Source: Stenotrophomonas indicatrix
GTDB taxonomy: Bacteria > Pseudomonadota > Gammaproteobacteria > Xanthomonadales > Xanthomonadaceae
Assembly: GCF_002750975.1 (NCBI RefSeq)
Contig: NZ_PEJS01000001.1
Coordinates: 372,001 to 436,000, forward strand
DNA: 64,000 nucleotides
Reading direction: 5' to 3'
Position 1 is the first letter of the stretch. Every line of letters starts with the position of its first letter. Positions 26,285 to 34,862 of the stretch are shown here, piece after piece. The notes under the pieces are model-generated. The model searched no databases. It saw only the letters and a program-made list of their open reading frames with translations, and had not been told where the DNA came from. A program made the position numbers and the translations under genes.

Positions 26285-27556
26285 ATGCCGCACGGCCTGC
26301 CGCGCAAGATCCGTATCGCTTTCATCCTGCAAGCCGTGCTGGCCAGCCTGGGTATCCTGCTGGGTGCGTGGCTGGTTTCGCTGGTGATCAAGCACAGCCT
26401 GGTGGGCGCTGCCCTGCGCGAAGAAGCGGCGTACTACTGGACACTGCACGAGGCCTCGCCCGTGCAGCCGCCGCCCAATACCCAGAACATCCGTGGCTAC
26501 CTGCTGGAACGCGGGCAGTCCAGCCTGTCACTGCCGGCCAACCTGCGCACGTTGGAACCGGGTTTCCACGAACTGCCCGACGACGATCAGCTGGTGCTGG
26601 TCGACGCCCGCGAAGAGGGGCGCCTGTACCTGGTGTTCCTGCGCTCGCGCGCGGAGATGCTGGCGTTCTGGTTCGGCATCGTGCCGGTGCTGCTGACCCT
26701 GCTGGCGGTATATGGCGCCTCCTGGATCACCTACCGTGCCTCCAAACGCCTGGTATCGCCGGTGAACTGGCTGGCGCGCCGTGTCTCGCGCTGGGACCCG
26801 GGCCATCCGGAAGCGGCCGACCTGGAGCCGAACAAGCTGCCGGCGGACATGCAGGGCGAGACCCGGCAGCTGGCGGCGGCGCTGCATTCGCTGGCCAACC
26901 GGGTCACCGCGCACGTGGCGCGCGAGCGCAACTTCACCCGTGACGCCAGCCATGAACTGCGCACGCCGCTGACCGTCATCCGCGTGGCCAGCGACATGGC
27001 GCTGGGCGATGAAAGCCTGGAGCCGCGCCTGCGCCGCAGCCTGCAGCGCATCCAGCGTGCCGGGCGGGACATGGAAGCGGTGATCGATGCCTTCCTGATC
27101 CTGGCCCGTGAGGCCGACGTCGAGCCGCAGGTGGAACTGTTCGACGTCAACGACATCGTCCGTTACGAAGTGGACAACGCCAACGAGCTGCTGGTGGGAC
27201 GGCCGCTGGCGGTGCACCTGCACAGTGACGCGGCCGTGCAGCTGCACGCACCGCCGCGGGTGCTGCAGGTGGTGGTCAGCAACCTGGTGCGCAACGCCTG
27301 CAGCTACACCGATGAAGGCCGCATCGACGTGCATGTGCATAACGACCGGGTGGTGGTGAGCGATACGGGCATCGGCATGTCCGCTGACGCGCTGTCGCGT
27401 GCGTTCGAGCCGTTCTATCGTGCCGATCCCAGCCGACCGCAGGGCACCGGCCTGGGGCTGTCGATCGTGCGCCGCCTGTGTGACCGCTTCGGCTGGAAGG
27501 TCAGCCTGGCCAGCGAGCTGGGCAAGGGCACCGAGGCGACGGTGATTTTCCGGTAA
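26285..27556 (+). CDS. Sensor histidine kinase
   Basis: Inner-membrane kinase of 423 residues partnering the upstream response regulator. TM helices lie at about 11-36 and 127-150, with a periplasmic sensor domain of roughly 90 residues between them that matches no domain I know. A short linker leads to the H-box RDASHELRTPLTVIR (His223), the N-box VVSNLVRNACSYT, and the G-boxes VVVSDTGIGM and GTGLGLSIVRRL. The catalytic core looks complete. Confidence 0.92.
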   Translation: MPHGLPRKIRIAFILQAVLASLGILLGAWLVSLVIKHSLVGAALREEAAYYWTLHEASPVQPPPNTQNIRGYLLERGQSSLSLPANLRTLEPGFHELPDDDQLVLVDAREEGRLYLVFLRSRAEMLAFWFGIVPVLLTLLAVYGASWITYRASKRLVSPVNWLARRVSRWDPGHPEAADLEPNKLPADMQGETRQLAAALHSLANRVTAHVARERNFTRDASHELRTPLTVIRVASDMALGDESLEPRLRRSLQRIQRAGRDMEAVIDAFLILAREADVEPQVELFDVNDIVRYEVDNANELLVGRPLAVHLHSDAAVQLHAPPRVLQVVVSNLVRNACSYTDEGRIDVHVHNDRVVVSDTGIGMSADALSRAFEPFYRADPSRPQGTGLGLSIVRRLCDRFGWKVSLASELGKGTEATVIFR

Positions 27557-27583
27557 CGCGCAGCCGGTGGTGGCACGCGCTTG

Positions 27584-27659
27584 GTAGATGCCGACCTTGG
27601 TCGGCGCTTTCAGCGGGCCACGCGCGGGCGCGCGGATGCCAACCAAGGTTGGCACCTAC
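27584..27659. repeat. Inverted SMAG pair at a convergent junction
   Basis: GTAGATGCCGACC-TT-GGTCGGC (27584-27607, plus) faces a minus-oriented ATGCCAACC-AA-GGTTGGCACCTAC (27637-27659). The two belong to different arm families. They lie between the kinase stop and the convergent GDSL hydrolase stop and could serve as a two-way terminator. Confidence 0.82.
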
Positions 27660-27677
27660 CGGAGCAGGTGCGCTGAC

Positions 27678-28376
27678 TCAATCGCACTTCACCTTCGGCG
27701 CCAGCGCCTTGGTCCAGATCGCATAGCCAGCCGGGGTCATGTGCAGCATGTCCTCGCGGAACAACGACGCATCGGGTTGGCCGTCGGCCCCGAGCATCGG
27801 TGTGTAGATGTCGGTGTAGCCGGTGTTGGGCAGCTTCGCCAACGCAGCCTTGATCTTCGCGTTGGCGTCGTTGATCGCCGGCAGCAGGTGCGCCCGCGAT
27901 GGGCTGGGCTTGATGGAGACGTATTCCACCTTCGTCTTCGGCAGGTCGCGATGCACGCGCTGCACGAAGGCCACCACGTCATCGCGTACCTGGGTCGCGC
28001 TGCGGCCGCTGTTGAGGTCGTTGTCGCCGGCGTAGAAGAACACCTTGCACGGCGCGTACGGCACGATGGCCTGGCCGGCGTACCAGGTGCTGTCGCGTAC
28101 TTCCGAACCTCCGAAGCCGCGGTTGAACACCGGTTGCCCCGGGAAATCCCTGGCCAGGCTGTCCCACATGCGGAAGGACGAACTGCCGATGAACTCGATG
28201 CCACCACGCGGCGGCGGGTTGGTCCGGTCGGCGCTGGCGAAGGCGGCGATGTCGGCCTCCCAAGCCACGTTGGAGACCTGCGCAGGGATCTGCGGCGGCG
28301 CCGGCGGGCTCAGGGCCTGGGCCAGCGGCGCGGCCAGCAGGCCGAGCAGGATCAGGCAGGTGCGGGGACGGGTCAT
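27678..28376 (-). CDS. Exported SGNH/GDSL-family hydrolase
   Basis: A 232-residue secreted esterase-like protein. Signal peptide MTRPRTCLILLGLLAAPLAQA is followed by FIGSSSFRMW (block I, Ser nucleophile in a GSSS context rather than GDSL), FNRGFGGSEVRD (block II Gly), FYAGDNDLNSG (block III Asn) and the C-terminal DMLHMTPAGY (block V Asp and His). The block pattern fits the platelet-activating-factor acetylhydrolase-like SGNH group. The substrate is unknown, perhaps an acetylated cell-wall or exogenous ester. Confidence 0.83.
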   Translation of the reverse strand: MTRPRTCLILLGLLAAPLAQALSPPAPPQIPAQVSNVAWEADIAAFASADRTNPPPRGGIEFIGSSSFRMWDSLARDFPGQPVFNRGFGGSEVRDSTWYAGQAIVPYAPCKVFFYAGDNDLNSGRSATQVRDDVVAFVQRVHRDLPKTKVEYVSIKPSPSRAHLLPAINDANAKIKAALAKLPNTGYTDIYTPMLGADGQPDASLFREDMLHMTPAGYAIWTKALAPKVKCD

Positions 28377-28611
28377 CAGGCACTCCGGCAGGGCAGGGGG
28401 TATCCATCATAGAAGCTGGGCTGGCCCCGCGCTTGGCCGCGCTGGGCCGTTCGCGGGGTCGTTCGCAGGGCCTCGCGGCGGGGCGTGCGGGGTGCCATTG
28501 CCGCCCTTGTGGCAAAATGGGGGCTGTCTGCCTATCCCTGTGCACCCATGATTTCCTGCCGTGCGTCTGAGCGGTCGCTGCGCCGCGCCCCTGTTGCTGG
28601 ATCCATCACCC

Positions 28612-29007
28612 GTGGCTGATCAGTTCGGCCACATGCCCCGCGGCCCGCGCCGCATCTTCCAGGCCGCCCGCTGGTCCTGGCAGGGCCTGCGTGCTGCCTG
28701 GCTGCACGAGTCCTCGTTCCGGCTGGAGGTCTACCTGCTGGTGCTGCTGACCCCGCTGGCGATCTGGCTGGGCCAGACCCCGGTGGAGCGCGCGCTGATG
28801 ATCGGCTCGATGCTGCTGGTGCTGGCGATGGAGCTGGCCAATTCGGCCATCGAGGCGGTGATCGAGCGCTATGGCGCGGAAATCCACGAACTGGCCGGCC
28901 GCGCCAAGGACATGGGCTCGGCGGCGGTGTTCGTGCTGATGATGAACGTGCTGCTGTGCTGGGCCCTGGTGCTGGTGCCGCGATTGTTCCCGGCCAGCGT
29001 CGGCTGA
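28612..29007 (+). CDS. dgkA: Diacylglycerol kinase
   Basis: Small trimeric inner-membrane kinase that returns diacylglycerol to phosphatidic acid. The 131 residues contain three helices (about 39-57, 62-82 and 105-125) and the family signature ELANSAIEAVIERYGAEIHELAGRAKDMGSAAV. I start at the GTG at 28612 (VADQFGHMPRGP), which matches related proteins. A GTG at 28561 would add 17 atypical residues, and an ATG at 28633 is also possible. The TerC-family gene begins 32 bp downstream. Confidence 0.92.
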   Translation: MADQFGHMPRGPRRIFQAARWSWQGLRAAWLHESSFRLEVYLLVLLTPLAIWLGQTPVERALMIGSMLLVLAMELANSAIEAVIERYGAEIHELAGRAKDMGSAAVFVLMMNVLLCWALVLVPRLFPASVG

Positions 29008-29039
29008 TCCTTCTTCCTCCCCCTTGATGAAGACTTCCC

Positions 29040-29789
29040 ATGTCCCTTGAGCTTCTCGCCGATCCGAACGTCTGGCTGACCCTGTTCACCTTGAGCGCGC
29101 TGGAAATCGTGCTCGGCATCGACAACCTGGTGTTCATCTCCATCGCCGTCAGCAAGCTGCCCGAAGAGCGCCGCCCGTTCGCGCGCCGCCTCGGCATCGC
29201 CGTGGCCTGCATCACCCGTATCGGCCTGCTGGTCTCGCTGGCGTACCTGGCGCACATGCAGGCAAACCTGTTCACCGTGGCCGGCATGGGCATATCCATC
29301 CGCGACCTGGTGCTGATCGTCGGTGGCCTGTTCCTGATCATCAAGGGCTGGATGGAGATCAAGGAGATGATCACCGGTGGCGAGGACGAGGACCCGACCA
29401 CCACCAAGACCTCGGCCGTGTTCGGCTACGTGATCGCGCAGATCGCGGTCATCGACATCGTGTTCTCGCTGGACTCGGTGATCACCGCCGTCGGCATCGC
29501 CGACCACGTGCCGGTGATGGTGGCGGCGATCCTGTTGTCGGTGGCGGTGATGCTGCTGGCGGCCAACCCGCTGGGCCGCTTCATCGATGCCAACCCGACC
29601 GTGAAGATGCTGGCCCTGGCCTTCATCCTGCTGATCGGCGCGGTGCTGATCCTGGACGGCCTGGACGTGCACGTGCCCAAGCCCTACATCTACGCCGCGA
29701 TGGGCTTCTCGGTGCTGGTGGAGTGGCTGAACCTGCTGATGCGCCGCCGCGCACGCGAACACCACGTGCCGGGCGCCGGCGACTGGTAA
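29040..29789 (+). CDS. TerC-family integral membrane protein
   Basis: A 249-residue inner-membrane protein with seven predicted helices. The family-defining acidic motifs are LEIVLGIDNLVFI (first helix) and VIDIVFSLDSVITAVGI (mid-protein), whose Asp and Glu side chains are thought to bind metal. TerC/YgdQ/Alx relatives export manganese or help metalate exported proteins. The C-terminus is cytosolic and basic. It probably forms a unit with dgkA and is closed by a strong hairpin. Confidence 0.88.
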   Translation: MSLELLADPNVWLTLFTLSALEIVLGIDNLVFISIAVSKLPEERRPFARRLGIAVACITRIGLLVSLAYLAHMQANLFTVAGMGISIRDLVLIVGGLFLIIKGWMEIKEMITGGEDEDPTTTKTSAVFGYVIAQIAVIDIVFSLDSVITAVGIADHVPVMVAAILLSVAVMLLAANPLGRFIDANPTVKMLALAFILLIGAVLILDGLDVHVPKPYIYAAMGFSVLVEWLNLLMRRRAREHHVPGAGDW

Positions 29790-29800
29790 GCAAGCGAGAC

Positions 29801-29827
29801 AGAACCCCCGGCCCGGCCGGGGGTTCT
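29801..29827 (+). terminator. Hairpin terminator after the TerC-family gene
   Basis: A 12-bp perfect stem (AGAACCCCCGGC / GCCGGGGGTTCT) with a 3-nt loop begins 11 bp past the stop codon. No long T-run follows. Confidence 0.75.
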
Positions 29828-29849
29828 GCGTTCCAGGCGCCGCTGCGCT

Positions 29850-29872
29850 CGCCGGGCATGGCCCGGCGCTAC
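29850..29872 (-). repeat. SMAG palindrome
   Basis: A single minus-oriented GCGCCGGGC-family SMAG lies in the 275-bp gap before the MFS gene. A degenerate copy (CTAGCGCCGGACCATGCG) lies near 29894. I see nothing else in the gap apart from the terminator. Confidence 0.8.
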
Positions 29873-30064
29873 CCAAGCGTGGGCACGTCCCGCTAGCGCC
29901 GGACCATGCGCGGCGGGGCTTCTTCCCGCAATGCCGGCTTGCACCTTCCACTTGTGAATCCGGATCAACACTGTTTTCCCGCGTAGTGGCTTACTCCCGG
30001 CCGGCAAAGCGCGCAGGCTACGCGCTCATTTTCCACAGGGCCTGCCCCCACGCAGGCAATCCCC

Positions 30065-31225
30065 ATGAATTCCAGAGCCGCATTGCTGGCCCTCGCCGTC
30101 GGCGCCTTCGCCATTGGCACCACCGAGTTCACGCCGATGGGCCTGCTGCCGGTCATCGCCAACGGCGTGGGGGTCAGCATCCCCACCGCCGGCATGCTGA
30201 TCACCGCCTATGCGGTGGGCGTGATGCTGGGCGCTCCGGTGATGACCCTGCTGATGGGACGCTTCGGCAAGCGCACCGCGCTGATGCTGCTGATGTCGAT
30301 CTTCGTGGTCGGCAACCTGCTGTCGGCGCTGGCCCCGAACTACGGCCTGCTGCTGCTGTCACGGCTGGTGACCAGCCTCAATCACGGTGCGTTCTTCGGC
30401 ATCGGCGCGGTGGTCGCCGCCAGCCTGGTGCCGAAGGAGAAGCAGGCCGCGGCGGTGGCGACGATGTTCATGGGTCTGACCATCGCCAACATCGGTGGCG
30501 TGCCGCTGGCGACCTGGGTCGGCCAGCAGCTGGGCTGGCGCCTGGCCTTTGCCGGCACCGCCGTACTCGGTGTGGTTGCGATCAGCGCGTTGGCCATGGC
30601 ACTGCCGCCGTCGGCCGCGGGCGCGCGCCCGGATGTCCGGCGTGAACTGAAATCGATCATGCAGCCGCAGGTACTGCTGGCGATGGCCACCACGGTGCTG
30701 GGTGCAGGTGCGATGTTCACCCTCTACACCTACGTGGCGCCGGTGCTGACCGAGTTGACCGGCGCGTCCAACGCCTTCATCGCAATGTCGCTGGCCCTGA
30801 TCGGCATTGGTTTCACCTTCGGCAACGGCATTGGTGGGCGCATGGCCGACTGGTCGCTGGACGGCGCCACCCGGATCCTGCTGGCGGTACTTGCGGTACT
30901 GATGTTCGTGCTGCCGCTGGCCTTCATGAGCCACGCGACTGCGGCGCTGGGTGTACTGCTGTTCGGTGCGGCGACCTTCGCGATCGTGCCGCCTCTGCAG
31001 ATCCGGGTGATGCAGGCGGCGAGCGAGGCGCCGGGACTGGCGTCGTCGATCAATGTCGGTGCATTCAACCTCGGCAATGCACTGGGCGCGGCGCTGGGTG
31101 GTGCGGTGATCAGCCTGGGGCTGGGGTACGCGGCGATTCCGGTGGCCGGTGGGCTGCTGGCAGCGTCGGCGCTGCTGCTGGCGTGGCTGGGGCGGGCACG
31201 CGCGCCGGTGGCTGAGGCCTGTTGA
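30065..31225 (+). CDS. MFS transporter, DHA1 (AraJ/drug:H+ antiporter) type
   Basis: Twelve-helix inner-membrane transporter of 386 residues. The opening ALAVGAFAIGTTEFTPMGLLPVIANGVGVSIPTAG is characteristic of the AraJ/YdhP-type DHA1 subfamily. Loop 2-3 has the motif A-like GRFGKRTALM, and LGWRLAFAGTA (helix 5) fits the antiporter motif. Efflux of a sugar-like compound or drug is expected; the substrate cannot be named. It stands alone; the long hairpin composite begins about 80 bp downstream. Confidence 0.88.
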   Translation: MNSRAALLALAVGAFAIGTTEFTPMGLLPVIANGVGVSIPTAGMLITAYAVGVMLGAPVMTLLMGRFGKRTALMLLMSIFVVGNLLSALAPNYGLLLLSRLVTSLNHGAFFGIGAVVAASLVPKEKQAAAVATMFMGLTIANIGGVPLATWVGQQLGWRLAFAGTAVLGVVAISALAMALPPSAAGARPDVRRELKSIMQPQVLLAMATTVLGAGAMFTLYTYVAPVLTELTGASNAFIAMSLALIGIGFTFGNGIGGRMADWSLDGATRILLAVLAVLMFVLPLAFMSHATAALGVLLFGAATFAIVPPLQIRVMQAASEAPGLASSINVGAFNLGNALGAALGGAVISLGLGYAAIPVAGGLLAASALLLAWLGRARAPVAEAC

Positions 31226-31306
31226 ACGGTGTGGGGTTCCGGCAGGGCTTGCAGCCCTGCACCCGCAGAATCCAGAGCAACAGCAACAGCCTGCATTCCG
31301 TGGGTT

Positions 31307-31487
31307 GGCGGGGTGGGTCCGGTTGAGGGGGACGGCGTAAATACGTCCATGTAGCCTCGGTCGCGCCTTGCTCGTGTGCGCTGTCCTGCGCACACGGCAA
31401 GACCCGGGTTGGGCGTCCTGCCCAACCCGCCCGAGGCATGCCTCGGGCCCATCGCGCTCACGCCCCCTCAACCGGACCCACCCCGCC
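31307..31487. repeat. Long inverted repeat A1 (25-bp stem, 131-nt structured loop)
   Basis: Arms 31307-31331 and 31463-31487 are perfectly complementary over 25 bp. The loop holds smaller hairpins (GTGTGCG-ctgtcctg-CGCACAC, GGGTTGGGC-gtcct-GCCCAACCC, CCGAGGCATGCCTCGG). Bases 31327-31364 match the reverse complement of 31710-31747 in element A2 at about 32 of 38 positions. It forms the left part of a composite with A2 that has a counterpart at 55.2-55.7 kb. Confidence 0.85.
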
Positions 31488-31536
31488 TTCGACAGTTTTC
31501 CGCGATCTGTCGGGACGGCATTCTGTGCTGCTGTTG

Positions 31537-31579
31537 GTAGGTCTCGACCTTGGTCGACAGATCCACGCCATGCGTGGAT
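31537..31579 (+). repeat. Chimeric SMAG pair inside composite A
   Basis: GTAGGTCTCGACC-TT-GGTCGA (31537-31557) runs straight into a headless ATCCACGC-cat-GCGTGGAT palindrome (31561-31579) that lacks its own GTAG. It sits in the spacer between hairpins A1 and A2 and has no counterpart in composite B. Confidence 0.7.
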
Positions 31580-31664
31580 GGCAGGCATCAGGAATGTCTG
31601 AAGAATCGGTTTTCGCTTTTTCTTTTTCTTTTGATCTTCCCGCGGTGCGCAGGAAACCGTCCGT

Positions 31665-31768
31665 GGCCGGGAGGGTGGGTTGGCTGGGGGCGTGAGCCGC
31701 ATGGATGCGGCGACCGAGCTTACATGGACGTACTTGCAGCGTCCCCCAGCCAACCCACCGTCCCGGCC
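31665..31768. repeat. Long inverted repeat A2 (26-bp stem, 52-nt loop)
   Basis: Arms 31665-31690 and 31743-31768 pair over 26 bp with one mismatch. The 52-nt loop contains the inner hairpin GCCGCAT-GG-ATGCGGC and the ACATGGACGTA stretch. The loop has the same length as that of B2 (55598-55649) and matches it at about 39 of 52 positions, although the stems differ. A GCAGGAAACCGTC flank and a pyrimidine tract (about 31617-31640) precede it, as in B2. The 31226-31887 gap holds only this composite, a SMAG pair and the lemA leader. Confidence 0.85.
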
Positions 31769-31887
31769 CACCCGAGCTGGCTGGACCACACCGCGGAGGG
31801 GGCGGCGCCCGATGGCCGGCACTCTCCACACGTCCGTTAACACCGACCATGGCATGCTCGGCGCTCAGTCCACCCGGAGCCTTGGCC

Positions 31888-32508
31888 ATGCGCCTGTTGA
31901 CCCGCCTCATCCCATTGCTGCTGCTGGCCTCACTGCTGTCCGGCTGCGGCTACAACGCCATCCAGCAGAAGGACGAAGCGGTCAAGGCCAGCTGGTCCGA
32001 AGTGCTCAACCAGTACAAGCGCCGCGCCGACCTGGTGCCCAACCTGGTGCAGACCGTGAAAGGTTTCGCCAGCCAGGAAGAACGCGTGCTGACCGAAGTC
32101 ACCAACGCCCGTTCGCGCGTTGGCCAGATCAACGTCAACGCCGACGATGAAGCCTCGCTCAAGCAGTTCCAGCAGGCCCAGGGCGAACTGGGCAGCGCGC
32201 TGTCGCGCCTGCTGGTGGTTACCGAGAACTACCCGGTGCTGAAGTCCGACCAGAACTTCCGCGACCTGCAGGCGCAGCTGGAAGGCACCGAGAACCGCAT
32301 CACCGTCGCCCGTGGCCGCTACATCCAGCAGGTCCAGGACTACAACACCTACATCCGCTCGTTCCCGCAGCTGATCACCGCCAAGATCTTCGGGTACCTG
32401 CCCAAGCCGAACTTCACCGTGGAAAACGAAGCGCAGATCTCCAACGCGCCGGCAGTTGATTTCGGCAACGCGCCGCAGCAGCAGCCGGCCCCGGCTCCGG
32501 GCCACTGA
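31888..32508 (+). CDS. lemA: LemA-family lipoprotein
   Basis: A 206-residue LemA protein with a lipoprotein signal (LLLLASLLSGC, Cys about residue 20), so it is probably anchored in a membrane facing the periplasm. The conserved helical core is YKRRADLVPNLVQTVKGFASQEERVLTEVTNARS, with the terminal SFPQLITAKIFGYLPKPNF motif. The role of LemA is not well defined; it regularly occurs beside TPM-domain proteins, as here. Start ATG at 31888. Confidence 0.9.
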   Translation: MRLLTRLIPLLLLASLLSGCGYNAIQQKDEAVKASWSEVLNQYKRRADLVPNLVQTVKGFASQEERVLTEVTNARSRVGQINVNADDEASLKQFQQAQGELGSALSRLLVVTENYPVLKSDQNFRDLQAQLEGTENRITVARGRYIQQVQDYNTYIRSFPQLITAKIFGYLPKPNFTVENEAQISNAPAVDFGNAPQQQPAPAPGH

Positions 32509-32511
32509 CCG

Positions 32512-33396
32512 ATGCGCCTGGCCGCCACACTGCTGGCCCTGTTGCTGTGGCTGCCGTTGGCCGTGCAGGCGCAGACGCTGGCGCCGATTCCGGCGCTGGA
32601 TTCGCCGGTGGTCGACACCACCGGCACCCTGGATGCCGCGCAGAAGCAGGCGCTGGTGCAGCAGGCGCTGGACCTGCAGCAGCGCAAGGGCAGCCAGATG
32701 CAGGTGCTGGTGGTGCCGACCACGCAGCCGGAAGACATCGCCCAGTACACCACCCGGGTGTTCGACCAGTGGCAGATCGGTCGCAAGGGCGTGGATGACG
32801 GCGTGCTGCTGGTGGTGGCCAAGGACGATCGGCGGGTGCGCATCGAACCGGGCTATGGCCTGGAAGGCGCGATTCCCGACGCGATCGCCAACCGGGTGAT
32901 CCAGGAATACCTGGTGCCACGCTTCCGCGCCAATGACTATGCCGGCGGCATCACCGAGGCCACGGCGGTGCTGGTGAGGATCATCGACGGCGAAGCCCTG
33001 CCGGCGCCGGTCAGCAGCCAGCAGGGACGCGCCCCGGACGGGGGCGGTGATACCTGGATCCTGGCGTTGTTCATCGGCGTGTTCGCCGGCAGCATCCTGC
33101 GCGGCGTGTTCTCGCGGGTACCGCGTCCGCTGCGCGGCCTGCTGGGTGGCGCTGGAGCGGCGGTAGCCGCCTTCCTGTTCACTTCCACCTTGCTGGCCAG
33201 TGGCCTGGCCGGCGTGGTGGGCCTGGTGGTGGCGATGTTGTCCGGCCATCCGGGCCGCTTCGCCGGCGGTGGCGGTTGGGGCGGCGGTAGCTGGGGTGGC
33301 GGCGGCTTCGGCGGCGGGGGTGGGTTTGGCGGTGGCGGTGGCTGGGGCGGCGGTGGTGGCCGTTCCGGCGGCGGCGGCGCGTCGGGAGGCTGGTGA
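32512..33396 (+). CDS. TPM-domain membrane protein with glycine-rich tail (YgcG type)
   Basis: A 294-residue protein. Signal peptide (about 1-20) precedes a TPM domain of about 30-150 (VVDTTGTLDAAQKQALVQQ, QMQVLVVPTT, RKGVDDGVLLVVAKDDRRVRIEPGYGLEGAIPD). Two or three hydrophobic segments (about 180-240) follow, then a C-terminal tail of about 45 residues made of Gly, Trp, Ser and Phe. TPM domains resemble the thylakoid Psb32/TLP18.3 phosphatase fold. It starts 3 bp after lemA; a role in membrane or envelope maintenance is only an inference. Confidence 0.85.
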   Translation: MRLAATLLALLLWLPLAVQAQTLAPIPALDSPVVDTTGTLDAAQKQALVQQALDLQQRKGSQMQVLVVPTTQPEDIAQYTTRVFDQWQIGRKGVDDGVLLVVAKDDRRVRIEPGYGLEGAIPDAIANRVIQEYLVPRFRANDYAGGITEATAVLVRIIDGEALPAPVSSQQGRAPDGGGDTWILALFIGVFAGSILRGVFSRVPRPLRGLLGGAGAAVAAFLFTSTLLASGLAGVVGLVVAMLSGHPGRFAGGGGWGGGSWGGGGFGGGGGFGGGGGWGGGGGRSGGGGASGGW

Positions 33397-33890
33397 TGAT
33401 CCAACGTCTGTGCAGACATCTGTTTTCGCCATCGGTACGGCGGGCGTTCCCGCCGGCCACGCTGCAGGCGATCACCGAGGCGATCGCCGCGGGCGAGCAG
33501 CGCCATGGCGGCCAGGTGATGTTTGCCGTGGAGGCCGATCTGCCACTGCATGCGCTGTGGCACAAGGTCACCCCGCGGCAGGCGGCCGAGCATGCCTTCG
33601 CGCGCCTGCGCACCTGGGATACCGCGCACAACAACGGCGTGCTGATCTACCTGCTGCTGGCCGACCACGCCATCGAGATCGTCGCCGACCGTGGCCTGCA
33701 GGGGCGGGTCGCGCCCGAGCAGTGGCAGCGGGTCTGCACGCATCTGCGCGAAGGCCTGCGCGGCTCTCAGCCGGTGGCAGCGCTGCGCGATGCCATCGAC
33801 GAGGTTTCCTCCTTGGTGGAAGGGCACTTTCCGGCCTCGGCGCGGTCCGATCAGGACGGCCTGCCGGACACGCCGCAGATCCTGGGCTGA
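33396..33890 (+). CDS. Second TPM-domain protein
   Basis: A 164-residue cytosolic-looking protein with a compact TPM domain (ITEAIAAGEQRHGGQVMFAVEADLP, AFARLRTWDTAHNNGVLIYLLLADHAIEIVADRGLQGRV) and no signal peptide or membrane helix. It overlaps the stop of the previous gene (TGATG), so lemA and the two TPM genes form one operon. The same trio is common in Gram-negative bacteria, but its function is unassigned. Confidence 0.85.
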   Translation: MIQRLCRHLFSPSVRRAFPPATLQAITEAIAAGEQRHGGQVMFAVEADLPLHALWHKVTPRQAAEHAFARLRTWDTAHNNGVLIYLLLADHAIEIVADRGLQGRVAPEQWQRVCTHLREGLRGSQPVAALRDAIDEVSSLVEGHFPASARSDQDGLPDTPQILG

Positions 33891-33974
33891 AGCCCGGCAA
33901 TCGGGCGACGGCGGCCACGACGAGGCCGCTCCCGGGCGGCGCTAGAATATCGGCATCCCTGCAAGGCGCCCTTC

Positions 33975-34862
33975 ATGATCTATTTCCACGACATCGACCC
34001 CATCGCCCTCTCGTTGGGACCGATCAAGGTGCACTGGTACGGCATCATGTACCTGCTCGGCTTCACCGCCGCCTGGCTGCTGGGGCGCAAGCGGATCGCC
34101 GACGGGCGCCTGCCGGGCGTCGATGCCAACGGCTTCTCCGACCTGCTGTTCTACGCCATGCTCGGCGTAGTGCTGGGCGGGCGCATCGGTTACATGCTGT
34201 TCTATGCGCTGGGCGATTTCCTGCACAACCCACTGCTGCTGTTCAAGGTGTGGGATGGCGGCATGAGCTTCCACGGTGGCCTGCTCGGCGTGATCGCGGC
34301 CTGCTGGTGGTGGTCGCGCAAGCATGCGCTGCACTTCTTCGACACCATGGATTTCATGGCGCCACTGGTGCCGCTGGGCCTGGGCTTTGGCCGCATCGGC
34401 AACTTCATCGGCGCCGAGCTGTGGGGCAAGTACACCGACGGCAGCTGGGGCGTGGTGTTCCCGTCCGGCCTGCCGGCACCGTTGAACCAGCTCGACCACG
34501 CCACCCTGCAGTCGCAGTTCGCCAGCGGTGCGCTCAACCAGTTCGCGCGGCATCCGTCGCAGCTGTATGAAGCGCTGCTGGAAGGGCTGGTGATGTTCGC
34601 GGTGTTGTGGACGGTGTCGGCCAAGCCGCGCCATCGCTATCTCATCGGCGGCCTGTTCGCGCTGCTGTATGGCATCTTCCGCTTCGCCGTCGAGTTCGTG
34701 CGCATGCCCGACAACGGCGTCTACGTGGCCTTCGGCTGGCTGACCAAGGGCCAGATCCTGTGCGTGCCGCTGATCGCCTTCGGCCTGGTGCTGCTGGTGA
34801 TGTCGCGCCGCGCGCCGGTGCTGCAGCCGCAGCCGCTGGTGACGGCGGAGGGCAAGGCATGA
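33975..34862 (+). CDS. lgt: Prolipoprotein diacylglyceryl transferase
   Basis: Transfers diacylglycerol from phosphatidylglycerol to the lipobox Cys of prolipoproteins in the inner membrane, the first step of lipoprotein maturation. The 295 residues show seven helices and the key segments [15 protein letters not shown] (catalytic His), the Lgt signature [13 protein letters not shown] and [13 protein letters not shown]. The stop overlaps thyA by ATGA, the same order as in E. coli. Confidence 0.96.
   Translation: MIYFHDIDPIALSLGPIKVHWYGIMYLLGFTAAWLLGRKRIADGRLPGVDANGFSDLLFYAMLGVVLGGRIGYMLFYALGDFLHNPLLLFKVWDGGMSFHGGLLGVIAACWWWSRKHALHFFDTMDFMAPLVPLGLGFGRIGNFIGAELWGKYTDGSWGVVFPSGLPAPLNQLDHATLQSQFASGALNQFARHPSQLYEALLEGLVMFAVLWTVSAKPRHRYLIGGLFALLYGIFRFAVEFVRMPDNGVYVAFGWLTKGQILCVPLIAFGLVLLVMSRRAPVLQPQPLVTAEGKA

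Noticed and set aside
31307..31768. Composite A as an insertion sequence
   Set aside because: No transposase-like open frame, and no flanking target-site duplication is obvious by eye.
30359..31855. A 498-residue minus-strand frame over the MFS gene and composite A
   Set aside because: Antisense to the transporter gene and running through hairpin DNA; composition is artefactual.
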